64,000 nucleotides of DNA from Luteibacter sp. OK325 (GTDB taxonomy: Bacteria > Pseudomonadota > Gammaproteobacteria > Xanthomonadales > Rhodanobacteraceae), in assembly GCF_003050935.1 (NCBI RefSeq), contig NZ_QAOX01000006.1, positions 62,001 through 126,000 on the forward strand, written 5' to 3'. Each line of letters opens with the position of its first letter. The first letter of the stretch is position 1. This document shows, in pieces, positions 22,034 to 29,691 of the stretch. A model generated the notes under the pieces. That model was not told the DNA's origin. It ran no database searches and worked only from the letters and a program-made list of their open reading frames with translations. A program made the position numbers and the translations under genes.

Positions 22034-22504
22034 ATGCAAAAGCTCATTCGCCGCACGCTGGGTATGGCCATGATGGCGGTCGCCATCGCAGGCTGCAGCC
22101 TTATCTATACCCCCGACGTGCAGCAGGGCAACCTGCTCGACAAGAAAAACGTCGAACAGCTGCAGCCGGGTCTGACCAAGCGCCAGGTCCTGGTGCTGCT
22201 GGGCACCCCGTCGATCGCCTCGCCGTTCGACAACGATCGTTGGGACTACGTGTCCACGTTCTCGCATCGTGGCGGGAAGATGACCACCCGTACGCTTACG
22301 CTGACCTTCAATAACGACACCCTGGTCCGCTCCGAAGGCGATTTCTTCGCCCAGGACGCCCAGCAGTTGCTGAAGGACTCCAAGAAGTACAAGAACGACC
22401 CGGTCAACGGCACCAAGGGCGACAAGAACACCAGCGCCAACGACAAGAAGGATGACGACCAGGGCGGCATCTTCGGCGGCAGCTCGTCGGACGACAAGAA
22501 GTAA
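22034..22504 (+). CDS. bamE: outer-membrane assembly lipoprotein BamE
   Basis: 156 residues. A lipoprotein signal peptide ends in the lipobox IAGC (Cys at about residue 21). The SmpA/OmlA domain follows (VQQGNLLDKKNVEQLQPGLT, VLVLLGTPSIASPFDNDRWD). The Lys/Asp/Asn/Ser-rich tail of about 50 residues (GDKNTSANDKKDDD) is low-complexity and longer than in E. coli. It is a component of the BAM complex that inserts beta-barrel proteins. Divergent from fur. Confidence 0.96.
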   Translation: MQKLIRRTLGMAMMAVAIAGCSLIYTPDVQQGNLLDKKNVEQLQPGLTKRQVLVLLGTPSIASPFDNDRWDYVSTFSHRGGKMTTRTLTLTFNNDTLVRSEGDFFAQDAQQLLKDSKKYKNDPVNGTKGDKNTSANDKKDDDQGGIFGGSSSDDKK

Positions 22505-22513
22505 GACGGCCCT

Positions 22514-22792
22514 TCAGGCGCCGCGCTTTGCGCGGCGCCGCCTGGCCTCCATCGGATCGAGCGTGAGCGGCCGGTACAGTTCCACCCGGTCGCCCTCCTC
22601 CAGCACACGGTCCGCGGTCACCTTCCTGGCGAAGATTCCCAGCCTGTCCGGGTCGGGCGTGACGCCGGGAGGCAATCCGCCCCGAGCCAGCTCAACCGCC
22701 TCCCAGGCGGTGGTACCTGACGGCACGGCCAGGGCAAGGACGACCTGCCCCTCCGGACCAGCGTAAGCGACCTCGACGGCGAGCTCAGCCAT
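22514..22792 (-). CDS. rnfH: RnfH-family ubiquitin-like protein
   Basis: 92 residues from the ATG at 22792 (MAELAVEVAYAGPEGQVVLA). It has the beta-grasp fold typical of UPF0125/RnfH, with the conserved ending DRVELYRPLTLDPMEARRRR. The start overlaps the ratA stop by eight bases, the usual ratA-rnfH order. Its last codons overlap a GGCGCCGCGC palindrome (22517-22539), which may terminate both rnfH and the convergent bamE. The exact role is uncertain. Confidence 0.9.
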   Translation of the reverse strand: MAELAVEVAYAGPEGQVVLALAVPSGTTAWEAVELARGGLPPGVTPDPDRLGIFARKVTADRVLEEGDRVELYRPLTLDPMEARRRRAKRGA

Positions 22793-23213
22793 ACTGACGG
22801 CGCGCCTCGTCACAGAAGTCGTCGACCATGCGGTTGGCCAGTTGCTGGAAGCCCATCCTCAGCACCGAACCACCCAGCCCCGCGTAGTCGAAGTCCAGGG
22901 CGAGGGCAATCTTGCAGCCCACCTCGCCAAGGGCCTGGAAGGTAAACACCCCGTCCAGCGAGCGAAACGGGCCTTCCACGAATTTCATGGCCAGGCTGTG
23001 GGGCCGATCCGTGGTATTCCGGGTGGTGAAACTCTGCTTCAGCCCGGCGAACTTGAGATCCAGCCGCGCCACCAGCACGTTGTCTTCCCTCTCGAGTACT
23101 TCGGCGGCGTCACACCAGCCAAAGCGCTTTGGGTATGCTTCCACATCGTTGACCAGGTCGAACATCTGCGCGGGCGTGAAAGGCACGATCGCACTGCGGC
23201 GGATTTCAATCAC
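22785..23213 (-). CDS. ratA: RatA/COQ10-like START-domain protein
   Basis: 142 residues of the SRPBCC/START fold: IRRSAIVPFTPAQMFDLVND at the start, EAYPKRFGWCDAAEVLERED, and FQQLANRMVDDFCDEARRQY at the end. E. coli RatA was described as a toxin blocking 70S assembly. The family also resembles the coenzyme-Q-binding protein COQ10, which may be the older role. It is coupled to rnfH and divergent from smpB, a conserved arrangement. Confidence 0.93.
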   Translation of the reverse strand: MIEIRRSAIVPFTPAQMFDLVNDVEAYPKRFGWCDAAEVLEREDNVLVARLDLKFAGLKQSFTTRNTTDRPHSLAMKFVEGPFRSLDGVFTFQALGEVGCKIALALDFDYAGLGGSVLRMGFQQLANRMVDDFCDEARRQYG

Positions 23214-23293
23214 TGCTTTGACCTCGTCTCATTTGCCGGCTCACGGACCCGCCGGCCTTGTATCAGGGATCCGATAGACCGATTTTAGCGGAC

Positions 23294-23794
23294 ATGGCAA
23301 AAGCGAAACCGAAGGACACGGAAAAAGACGGCGGCGGCACGATTGCGCTGAACAAGCGCGCGCGCCACGAATATCACATCGACCAGCGCTTCGAATGCGG
23401 CATGGCCCTGGAAGGCTGGGAGCTGAAGTCCCTGCGCGCGGGCCGGATCAACTTCGGCGAGGGTTGCTACGCGATCATCCAGCACGGTGAGGTTTTTCTC
23501 GTCGGTGCCCAGATCCCGCCCCTGATCAGCGCCTCCACCCACGTCATCGCGAACGATCGCCGCACGCGCAAGCTGCTGCTCCATCGTGAGGAGATCGACC
23601 GCCTGATCGGCGCCGTCGAGCGCAAGGGCTACACCCTCGTTCCCACCGCGATGTACTGGAAAAACAACAAGGTGAAGTGCGAGATCGGCCTGGCCAAGGG
23701 TAAACAGGACCACGACAAGCGCACCGCGGAGAAAGAACGCGAGTGGGCGGTCGACAAACAGCGGGTCATGCGCTCCCACAACAAGATGGGCTGA
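23294..23794 (+). CDS. smpB: SsrA-binding protein SmpB
   Basis: 166 residues from the ATG at 23294. The beta-barrel carries [39 protein letters not shown] and [15 protein letters not shown]. The basic C-terminal tail ([15 protein letters not shown], then [10 protein letters not shown]) enters the ribosomal A site. It delivers the tmRNA encoded 80 bp downstream to stalled ribosomes. Upstream codons (from 23258) are open but not family-like. Confidence 0.98.
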   Translation: MAKAKPKDTEKDGGGTIALNKRARHEYHIDQRFECGMALEGWELKSLRAGRINFGEGCYAIIQHGEVFLVGAQIPPLISASTHVIANDRRTRKLLLHREEIDRLIGAVERKGYTLVPTAMYWKNNKVKCEIGLAKGKQDHDKRTAEKEREWAVDKQRVMRSHNKMG

Positions 23795-23817
23795 CCTGAA
23801 CGGACGGGCGGCGCCCA

Positions 23818-23846
23818 TTGTGGGCGGCCTGCCCCGCCCATATACT
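23818..23846 (+). promoter_or_regulatory. predicted ssrA promoter
   Basis: TTGTGG (23818-23823) and TATACT (23841-23846) are 17 bases apart. Transcription would start near 23853, leaving a short 5' leader to be trimmed by RNase P. Confidence 0.5.
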
Positions 23847-23875
23847 GATAGGTGTAGTCACACAACGTTTTCCCC

Positions 23876-24271
23876 GGGGATGTTCTGGTTTCGACGGGGG
23901 TAGTGCGATCTACTGGTGCATGCCGAGGGGGTAGCTTTCCTCGTTAAACCAGCTGCAAAAACTATAGTTGCCAATGACAACTACTACGGTAATGACGCTT
24001 CGGTGGCTCTCGCCGCCTAAAGCGTTCGGCCCCTAAAAAAGGCCCTACCCCCGAACCGATCTTGTGCTCATGCTCGTCGGTGTAGGGTCACTATCATGAG
24101 ACCGCCGAAAGACTCTCCATCTGTGGGTCTGACGCTAGATCAATCAGGTATGTCCGTCGGTGCGCTTCGCACACCGTGCTGCTGGCGGACGAGATCTAAC
24201 GGTGAGCTAAGCATGTAGATCTGGAGATTAAACGCCTTCGGACGCGGGTTCGACTCCCGCCATCTCCACCA
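23876..24271 (+). ncRNA. ssrA: transfer-messenger RNA (tmRNA)
   Basis: The 5' end GGGGATGTTCTGGTTTCGAC and the 3' tRNA-like end (GGTTCGACTCCCGCCATCTC, then CACCA) form the alanyl acceptor arm, with CCA encoded. The resume codon is most likely GCC after ATAGTT, giving the tag ANDNYYGNDASVALAA and then TAA. It rescues stalled ribosomes with SmpB. The 3' end is a common integration site, and the accessory island begins right after it. Confidence 0.97.
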
Positions 24272-24277
24272 ATATGG

Positions 24278-24311
24278 CCCCCTGAGTAATTTCGTTGCTC
24301 AGGGGGTTTTT
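24278..24311 (+). terminator. tmRNA terminator
   Basis: CCCCCTGAG and CTCAGGGGG enclose an 11-nt loop and are followed by TTTTT. Confidence 0.9.
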
Positions 24312-24490
24312 CGTAGGCATCAGGCGTGTGAACAAATTTAGCTCGGCTGGCCGGACTCGACTTCGCCGCCGATGTCAGCCTACGCGTCGACAGGGTGGCC
24401 GCCGATTGCGCTACTGGTACAAAGACTTTCAAATGGGCATTAAGCTTTTTCGCCCCATGCCGCTACATTGATGGACCATAGGATGGCGCA

Positions 24491-25375
24491 ATGCGGTTTT
24501 ACTTCCCTACCTGCGACGACAGCGAACGGGCTCATGAGCTCCTCTCGCACGTCTTCGTCCGGGTGTCGAGTATTCCTCGCGCCCCTATCACTTTCGATTT
24601 TTCGGGCTGCGGTGACCTACGTCCGGCGGGGCTAGTCATTCTGGCTGGCATGTCCAGGCAACTACGACTGCGAGGAATTCGGCCGAATATCGACATCACA
24701 ACGATGACCCCCAAGGTCTATAGCCAGTTCACGGGTAGCGGATGCCGCTCCCATCTATTTAGTGACGTCGCCTCCACTCAATCGACGCTTTTTCGCCACG
24801 ACGAGACTGAGGACGAGGATGCCATCATCAGCTTTCTACGAGATCAGTGGCTCGGCGGTTCGCGGCTTATCATGAGCGCAGGGGCGCGCGATACCTTCAT
24901 CACCCACCTGTGGGAGGTGTACGCAAACGCCTTCGAGCACGGCGATTCGGGGGTCGGAGTCTACACATGTGGCGAACAAATTGGGGAGGACACACTTATC
25001 CTCACCGTGGCGGATTTCGGTCCCGGCATCCCGGCGAATGCGGCCCAGAAACTTCGGAAGGAGTGGATACCCGGAGATCAGGCGCTTGCATGGGCTTTCA
25101 CCCGGGGAACTACCACAGCCGCCAACCAGCGCTATCCCCGGGGACTTGGACTCGACTTACTGAAAGAATTTGTGAACATCAATGGTGGGCGCCTTGATAT
25201 ATATAGCCACCATGGTCATGGACGCGTGGAAAGCGCAGAACCTCGGTTTAAAAGTCTAATGCTTTCGATGGGTGCCACTGTGGTGCAGATACGCCTACAC
25301 TGCGATGATCGATTGTACGTACTCCAGCAAGAATTGGAGCAGCAGCTGCCGCCTCCAGGGACGCCTTTATTTTGA
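24491..25375 (+). CDS. STAS-like / GHKL ATPase protein (partner-switching type)
   Basis: 294 residues. Residues about 25-95 resemble a STAS fold (ITFDFSGCGDLRPAGLVILA). Residues about 110-280 form a GHKL ATPase: N box THLWEVYANAFEHG (Glu142, Asn146), G1 VADFGPGIP (Asp175) and G2 RGLGLDLL (218-223). There is no phospho-acceptor His box, so it resembles anti-sigma kinases of the SpoIIAB/RsbW type. The stop lies 11 bp before the ATG of a small DUF4325 STAS protein, and a PIN nuclease gene follows: a three-gene operon. The base composition looks more AT-rich than the core genes. Function unknown. Confidence 0.8.
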   Translation: MRFYFPTCDDSERAHELLSHVFVRVSSIPRAPITFDFSGCGDLRPAGLVILAGMSRQLRLRGIRPNIDITTMTPKVYSQFTGSGCRSHLFSDVASTQSTLFRHDETEDEDAIISFLRDQWLGGSRLIMSAGARDTFITHLWEVYANAFEHGDSGVGVYTCGEQIGEDTLILTVADFGPGIPANAAQKLRKEWIPGDQALAWAFTRGTTTAANQRYPRGLGLDLLKEFVNINGGRLDIYSHHGHGRVESAEPRFKSLMLSMGATVVQIRLHCDDRLYVLQQELEQQLPPPGTPLF

Positions 25376-25386
25376 TAGGTGAAGCC

Positions 25387-25686
25387 ATGCGCATACCAGT
25401 CGCCGAAATCGCCGGACGAAACGCGGTCTCCTCAAAGGCCGGCGAAGCTGTGTACAAGGCAATAATCGGCAGCATTGATGTCGAAACCGTCGAACTCGAC
25501 TTCATCGGCGTCGAGATTTTCTCCACTCCGTTTTTCAACCTCGCAATCGGTCGCCTACTTGAGCGTATGTCTGCTGACATGCTCAACCAGAGGCTTCAAG
25601 TGGTCAATCTGACCCCGCTTGGCTTCAGCACCCTTCGTCGCGTGATCGACAATGCGAAGCGTCATTACTCTGGGCTTGCAACTTAA
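25387..25686 (+). CDS. STAS-like DUF4325 protein
   Basis: 99 residues from the ATG at 25387, preceded by TAGGTGA; a TTG five codons upstream is possible. It has the DUF4325 pattern: a Gly/Ala-rich helix, VELDFIGVEIFSTPFFNLAI and LQVVNLTPLGFSTLRRVID. DUF4325 proteins look like anti-sigma-antagonist STAS domains and occur beside GHKL ATPases, as here. It is probably the binding partner of the upstream ATPase. I see no obvious phosphorylatable Ser in the usual DSSG context. Confidence 0.75.
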   Translation: MRIPVAEIAGRNAVSSKAGEAVYKAIIGSIDVETVELDFIGVEIFSTPFFNLAIGRLLERMSADMLNQRLQVVNLTPLGFSTLRRVIDNAKRHYSGLAT

Positions 25687-25695
25687 GGGAGCGCG

Positions 25696-26361
25696 ATGGA
25701 CCGCCACGCAGCAAAGCCGCGAAATGTAACCGCCCTCACATTCGACATCACCGATAGTACAACCGCATTGCCCCCACGAATGCTCGTTGATACGAATGTG
25801 TGGCTCCTGTCGCAGTACAGCCCTTTTAGCCTTGGCAACCGGCAAGCCGTTGCTGTTGTTTACACAGATTTTCTCGCTAGGTGTTTGGAAGAGGGTTGCC
25901 AGCTGGTTCGAAGCCCCTTCACGTTGCCCGAAGTCACTCACGTCATCGAGAAAGCGGAGTCTGTCGCAGTACAACAGCGGGGTGGCAAGATGGATCTCAA
26001 GCAACTCCGATGGGAACCGAATCATCGCCGAAAAGTAATTGCCGAGATTGTCGCCACTTGGCAGCAGGTTCAAGGCATGAGTGTCTGGTCTCCCGGACTA
26101 ACCGTCGACGGAAACGTCGGAGATCAGATGTTAGTGGATTTTAGAAACCGAAAGATCGATGGCTATGATCTGTTGATCGTTCAAGAGGCACTGCAGGGTG
26201 GCGGGCTCCCTATCTTGACCGACGATTTCGACTACCTATCAGTACCGATGCTCAAGGTGTACACGGCCAACGAACGTGCGGTCAATGCAGCGAAGGTTGG
26301 CGGAAAGCTGCGTACCGGCGTCACAAATCAAGGCAACGCGCGCCAGGTGAGTCAGGCCTAG
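25696..26361 (+). CDS. PIN-domain putative ribonuclease
   Basis: 221 residues with the acidic PIN constellation: MLVDTNVWLL (Asp32), TLPEVTHVIE (Glu79/Glu85), DGYDLLIVQEA (Asp158) and ILTDDFDYL (Asp176/177/179). It starts 9 bp after the STAS gene with AAGGGAGCG as ribosome-binding site. No separate antitoxin of a VapBC pair is visible. The neighbours suggest its activity may be gated by the ATPase/STAS pair instead. Confidence 0.75.
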   Translation: MDRHAAKPRNVTALTFDITDSTTALPPRMLVDTNVWLLSQYSPFSLGNRQAVAVVYTDFLARCLEEGCQLVRSPFTLPEVTHVIEKAESVAVQQRGGKMDLKQLRWEPNHRRKVIAEIVATWQQVQGMSVWSPGLTVDGNVGDQMLVDFRNRKIDGYDLLIVQEALQGGGLPILTDDFDYLSVPMLKVYTANERAVNAAKVGGKLRTGVTNQGNARQVSQA

Positions 26362-26616
26362 CGACGGGCGACACTAGTGCATGCCACCAAAGTTACCGCC
26401 GGCATACTCTTCGCATCGAGCTCCCTGCGGGCGACACTGAGCGGTGAGCGTGCAGGCATTTGTGTGAACCGGTACCGAGCCTCCCCGTGCGCCAGGTCAA
26501 CGGCGCCTTCACCACCGGCTAGAGACCGCACGCTGCGATGACGGCGGCGGCTCCCTTTTTGAGCCAACAGCATTTGTCATTGCTTCCACGCCATGTTCGG
26601 CATTCCCCGCTAAGAC
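26362..26616. other. gap between convergent defence-type operons
   Basis: 255 bp between the PIN gene (+) and the CD-NTase gene (-). I see no convincing gene, attachment repeat or clear terminator. Confidence 0.5.
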
Positions 26617-27729
26617 TCACGGCACTCGAACCTCCTTGAGAATTTGCCGCGCGCTGTCACTTGTCGGAATCGGACCTAACAATCTGAATTCGGCGGCAAC
26701 CGCCTTCGACAGCTCATCCATCTCGCTCGACAGGGCTAGAAGCGCACTCACCTTGGCTTCGGTGTCGAAGATGCGACGGGTGCCATCGGGGACATACAAA
26801 CGCTGAGCTTCGTTCGGGTGGTAGTAAAGATAATCCAGGTACCTCTGGGTCTCGGCCAAGATTGCAAGCTCATGGAACACACCCATCCGGAGTGCCGCTA
26901 GGTCCGCGTGAAACATGATGGCGGCAATGTCGAAACTCGGAAGGGCGATATCGCGACCCGAGTCAGCCTTGACGTTTTTGCACAACCGAATGGCCTTTTT
27001 CAGGCCCCCCACCGCTATGGCATCCTGGTCCGACACCAGCTTGATGTGCTTGAATGGAAAATTGGTCACTGTCTGGTTGGCTTTACGGTCAAGAATGATC
27101 ACGCCCCTATCGTGGAGCTGACCTGTCCTCTGGTAGTCCGCACCGTCATACCAGTGCGACGGGACCACATCTACGGAGCGTGCCAGCGAACCACCGAAAA
27201 TCTTGATGGCCTTGCTACCCGATGTGTCCACCGATGCGGCCGGAAATGCCTTCTTGAGCGCTGGTTCCTCCTCATTACGCAAGTTGATCAGTTGCTGAAG
27301 TGAGTTATCCGCGGAAGGCCAATAGGTGTTGGACCTGATTCCACTCTTGTCGTAGGTCAGGAACTGCCCATCAATTGTGGTCAACAGGTCTACGTCGCTC
27401 ACACCTTTGATGTGGACGTTCAGCGGCACCGAACCCTGCAACTTGAAATCGAGGTTGAATCCGCCCACCCGCTTGCCCAGCTGATTCGCAACCCGATCAG
27501 CCGTCTCCAAGCTGATACGTGTGTAGTCAGGATCGACTTCCTGCATGGCGCCCAAGGCGTACTGGGTAAACGGCTTGCCCCCTGCCCTGCCCTCCCAGAT
27601 CTCCGGCAAGTACAACTTGCGTCGATAGCTCTCCAGCGCAACGTTGTCGGCTGCGACTACGGCAAGCCCGTCGGCGCCTTTTCGTCGCCCCTTCAGTGCT
27701 GATATTCGCTCTTGAATATTCGTTGCCAT
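26617..27729 (-). CDS. CBASS cyclic-oligonucleotide synthase (CD-NTase)
   Basis: 370 residues. It has the CD-NTase active-site signature QGSVPLNVHIKGVSDVDLL (Gly99-Ser100, Asp112, Asp114) and a third acidic residue in SLARSVDVVP (Asp187). In this family the enzyme makes a cyclic oligonucleotide on phage infection, which activates the partner effector. The ATG overlaps the stop of the upstream Cap15-like gene by one base. No Cap2/Cap3 or HORMA/TRIP13 gene is next to it, so this is a type I arrangement. The nucleotide product cannot be read from sequence. Confidence 0.85.
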   Translation of the reverse strand: MATNIQERISALKGRRKGADGLAVVAADNVALESYRRKLYLPEIWEGRAGGKPFTQYALGAMQEVDPDYTRISLETADRVANQLGKRVGGFNLDFKLQGSVPLNVHIKGVSDVDLLTTIDGQFLTYDKSGIRSNTYWPSADNSLQQLINLRNEEEPALKKAFPAASVDTSGSKAIKIFGGSLARSVDVVPSHWYDGADYQRTGQLHDRGVIILDRKANQTVTNFPFKHIKLVSDQDAIAVGGLKKAIRLCKNVKADSGRDIALPSFDIAAIMFHADLAALRMGVFHELAILAETQRYLDYLYYHPNEAQRLYVPDGTRRIFDTEAKVSALLALSSEMDELSKAVAAEFRLLGPIPTSDSARQILKEVRVP

Positions 27730-28352
27730 TAGGATCTCCTCAAGATCATGCTGCCCGACGAATGCCGGCCGTCCCCGTTGAAATAATCGCCCTCGGCCCG
27801 TTGCAAGTCCTTGGCGAAGACGAGACGGGCAAAGCCACGATGGACAGACAACTGGCCATCTTCAGGCTTCGGCTCATTCTGGTAGCTGTAGAGCAATACG
27901 TATCCTTCGATCGGGTCCGTGGTGAGCGCTGCTACGATGCTGTTGGATGCGGATTTAGCTGTCTTGAGGTGGACCCGGAAACGGTCCCAATCCTGGGTGA
28001 TTGTCACGGCGGCCTTCCATGCGATCGCCTTTGAGTCGGGGCGTGGGAAGGGTGAGCCCTCGCAAACCCAAGTTCCGGCGAGGTTCGCGACCTTTAGCCA
28101 GCGCATGATCCATGGAAGCCGCCACACCCATTTTCGAAAGAGCAAATAGAGCCCGGCGTAGACCGTCCCAGCGCCAAGTAGGGAAAGGAAAACAGGCGGT
28201 AGGTTCACCCCTAGCCCGAGCCCTTTCGCGACGTCGACCACCTGAAGCAACGCCCACACCAAAATGCCTGACACGACTGAGGCTGTTCTGGTCAAATACC
28301 TTCCAACTTGGGCGCGATTGGTCCCACCCAACACGACATATTCATGGTCCAT
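27729..28352 (-). CDS. cap15: Cap15-like membrane beta-barrel CBASS effector
   Basis: 207 residues. There are two N-terminal hydrophobic helices (about residues 25-40 and 52-72) and an aromatic stretch (LLFRKWVWRLPWIMRW), then a small beta-barrel opening with NLAGTWVCEG. It continues with ITQDWDRFRVHLKTAKSASN, VLLYSYQNEP and GDYFNGDGRHSSGSMIL, the pattern of Cap15 receptors. Cap15 binds the cyclic nucleotide and oligomerises in the inner membrane to cause abortive infection. It is upstream of and coupled to the CD-NTase gene. Confidence 0.8.
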   Translation of the reverse strand: MDHEYVVLGGTNRAQVGRYLTRTASVVSGILVWALLQVVDVAKGLGLGVNLPPVFLSLLGAGTVYAGLYLLFRKWVWRLPWIMRWLKVANLAGTWVCEGSPFPRPDSKAIAWKAAVTITQDWDRFRVHLKTAKSASNSIVAALTTDPIEGYVLLYSYQNEPKPEDGQLSVHRGFARLVFAKDLQRAEGDYFNGDGRHSSGSMILRRS

Positions 28353-28621
28353 CGAGCTCCCCTGTTCGATTCACTAAACTTCATGCTATTCCGTGCGCCG
28401 ATGCCTGCAGCCTGCGCCTAAACAACAGACTGCCCCAGACCACCTAAACCGAACCCACAGTCTTCCGGCACACACCAAAAAACATCCGGCATAAGGATGG
28501 CGCAGCGGTGTCGCATTCGGTGAGAATCCGACGAAGCGCCCGCGGCGGTGGGAACGCACCGCCCTATCTCTTTAAATGGTCGCCGAACCTCAGCTACGTC
28601 GCGGCTAGGCGTTTTCGTGAG
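28353..28621. other. gap between Abi_C and CBASS genes
   Basis: 269 bp that probably hold the CBASS promoter on the minus strand. There is a GGCGGTG/CACCGCC inverted repeat around 28540-28560 without a U-tract. Nothing else was recognised. Confidence 0.4.
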
Positions 28622-29446
28622 TTATGGCAGCGTACTGAGCAGCAACGACGCGATATTGCCCATACTTTCGATGGCGAACCGCGCCTCTGCCCCCGACACG
28701 GTGGCCACCCACGGTCGCCCATGGCCCGTCCCCTGCTTGTTGCGCAGCCCATTCAGGGCACATGCGAGTTCGTATGCAGCTCGTTCCACCCGTTGTCGCT
28801 CGGAAGCTGTTCCGGTGTTCCCGCCATCGGGTGTCGCGAACTGGACCATCGTGAACGTCTGGCCAAGCAAGGTCGGGAAGTTGGTGACGGTGGCCTTGGC
28901 GCCCGTCCGCTGCTCCAGCACGTGGGCCGCGGTCGCCTCCAACAAGTCCTTGGCTGTGCCGGCCAGCAGGGGGCTGTCGAGCGCACCCCTTCGCGCGCGG
29001 TCCGCATAGGCCCGCAAAGCGGCTGTCAGTTCCTTACCCCGGAGCGCGTCCAGCACACGCGGTTGGAGAACACCATCTAGCGAAAGGTCCCAACCCTCCG
29101 CCTCGAACGCGCTGATCAGGTTCGCGATGGCGTCGTCTCCGCAATGGCTCGCCGATCCTTTGCGGAAACCACCACTTCCCTTCACCAGCCCGATGAGCGA
29201 CTCGACCAGAGCCTCTCCGGCGGCGACGTCGTATTCGATTGCCCAGTTGAGCACCGCGGCCACCCGCCTAGCCTTACCCACGGGTTTGGGACCTTGCGCA
29301 GGATCGGCGGCCGACAAGCCAGCCTGCCCGATGCGCACGCCTATCTCGGAATGACTGGGCGCCCGTTTATCCTTCACCTGGGAATCGTCTACCAAGCGCG
29401 CTAGGGCTACAGCAATAGGATCGGTCAGCGGTGGATGTTGCGACAT
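28622..29446 (-). CDS. abortive infection family protein (Abi_C domain)
   Basis: 274 residues. The C-terminal half fits the Abi_C family: LLAGTAKDLLEATAAHVLEQ, NFPTLLGQTF, then ALNGLRNKQGTGHGRPW and GNIASLLLSTL. The RN...HG motif resembles the catalytic R-x4-6-H of HEPN RNases. The N-terminal half is not recognised. It has the same orientation as the CBASS pair but is 269 bp upstream, so probably a separate unit. Phage defence is inferred from the family and the neighbours. Confidence 0.75.
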   Translation of the reverse strand: MSQHPPLTDPIAVALARLVDDSQVKDKRAPSHSEIGVRIGQAGLSAADPAQGPKPVGKARRVAAVLNWAIEYDVAAGEALVESLIGLVKGSGGFRKGSASHCGDDAIANLISAFEAEGWDLSLDGVLQPRVLDALRGKELTAALRAYADRARRGALDSPLLAGTAKDLLEATAAHVLEQRTGAKATVTNFPTLLGQTFTMVQFATPDGGNTGTASERQRVERAAYELACALNGLRNKQGTGHGRPWVATVSGAEARFAIESMGNIASLLLSTLP

Positions 29447-29691
29447 GGTCTGGCTTCCTGGTTGCCTACACTGGCGACGAACGGTTCGGCCGAGCGCCTG
29501 TCAGGAGTTGGTTTGCCGAACTTACTTAGTGAACTCACCTAACCCCTTCTCCTGGCACATCCTCGCCCGCGCCAGCCAATCCGACACAAAACTCCATTGT
29601 TCGCGTCATGGAGGTTGCAATCTTAGCGGAGCTTTCATTCAAGTCGCCTGTGCTGTCGGCACGGCACAGCGCGGAAAGAAATGCACCTGGT
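29447..29691. other. end of the accessory island
   Basis: 245 bp with the presumed Abi_C promoter on the minus strand. I looked for a second copy of the tmRNA 3' end (CTCCCGCCATCTCCACCA) and found none. Confidence 0.4.

Noticed and set aside
26358-26573. 71-codon minus-strand frame in the gap between the PIN and CD-NTase genes
   Set aside because: Arg/Ser-rich, no ribosome-binding site and no family pattern.
28504-28550. Resemblance to a cobalamin riboswitch core (CGGTGAGAATCCGAC...CCCGCGGCGGTG)
   Set aside because: No B12 box or surrounding conserved stems, and no gene on that strand downstream that would be B12-regulated.
24272-29691. Integrase gene or att direct repeats bounding the island
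   Set aside because: I compared the tmRNA 3' end with the far side of the island and found no repeat, and no recombinase-like frame is present.
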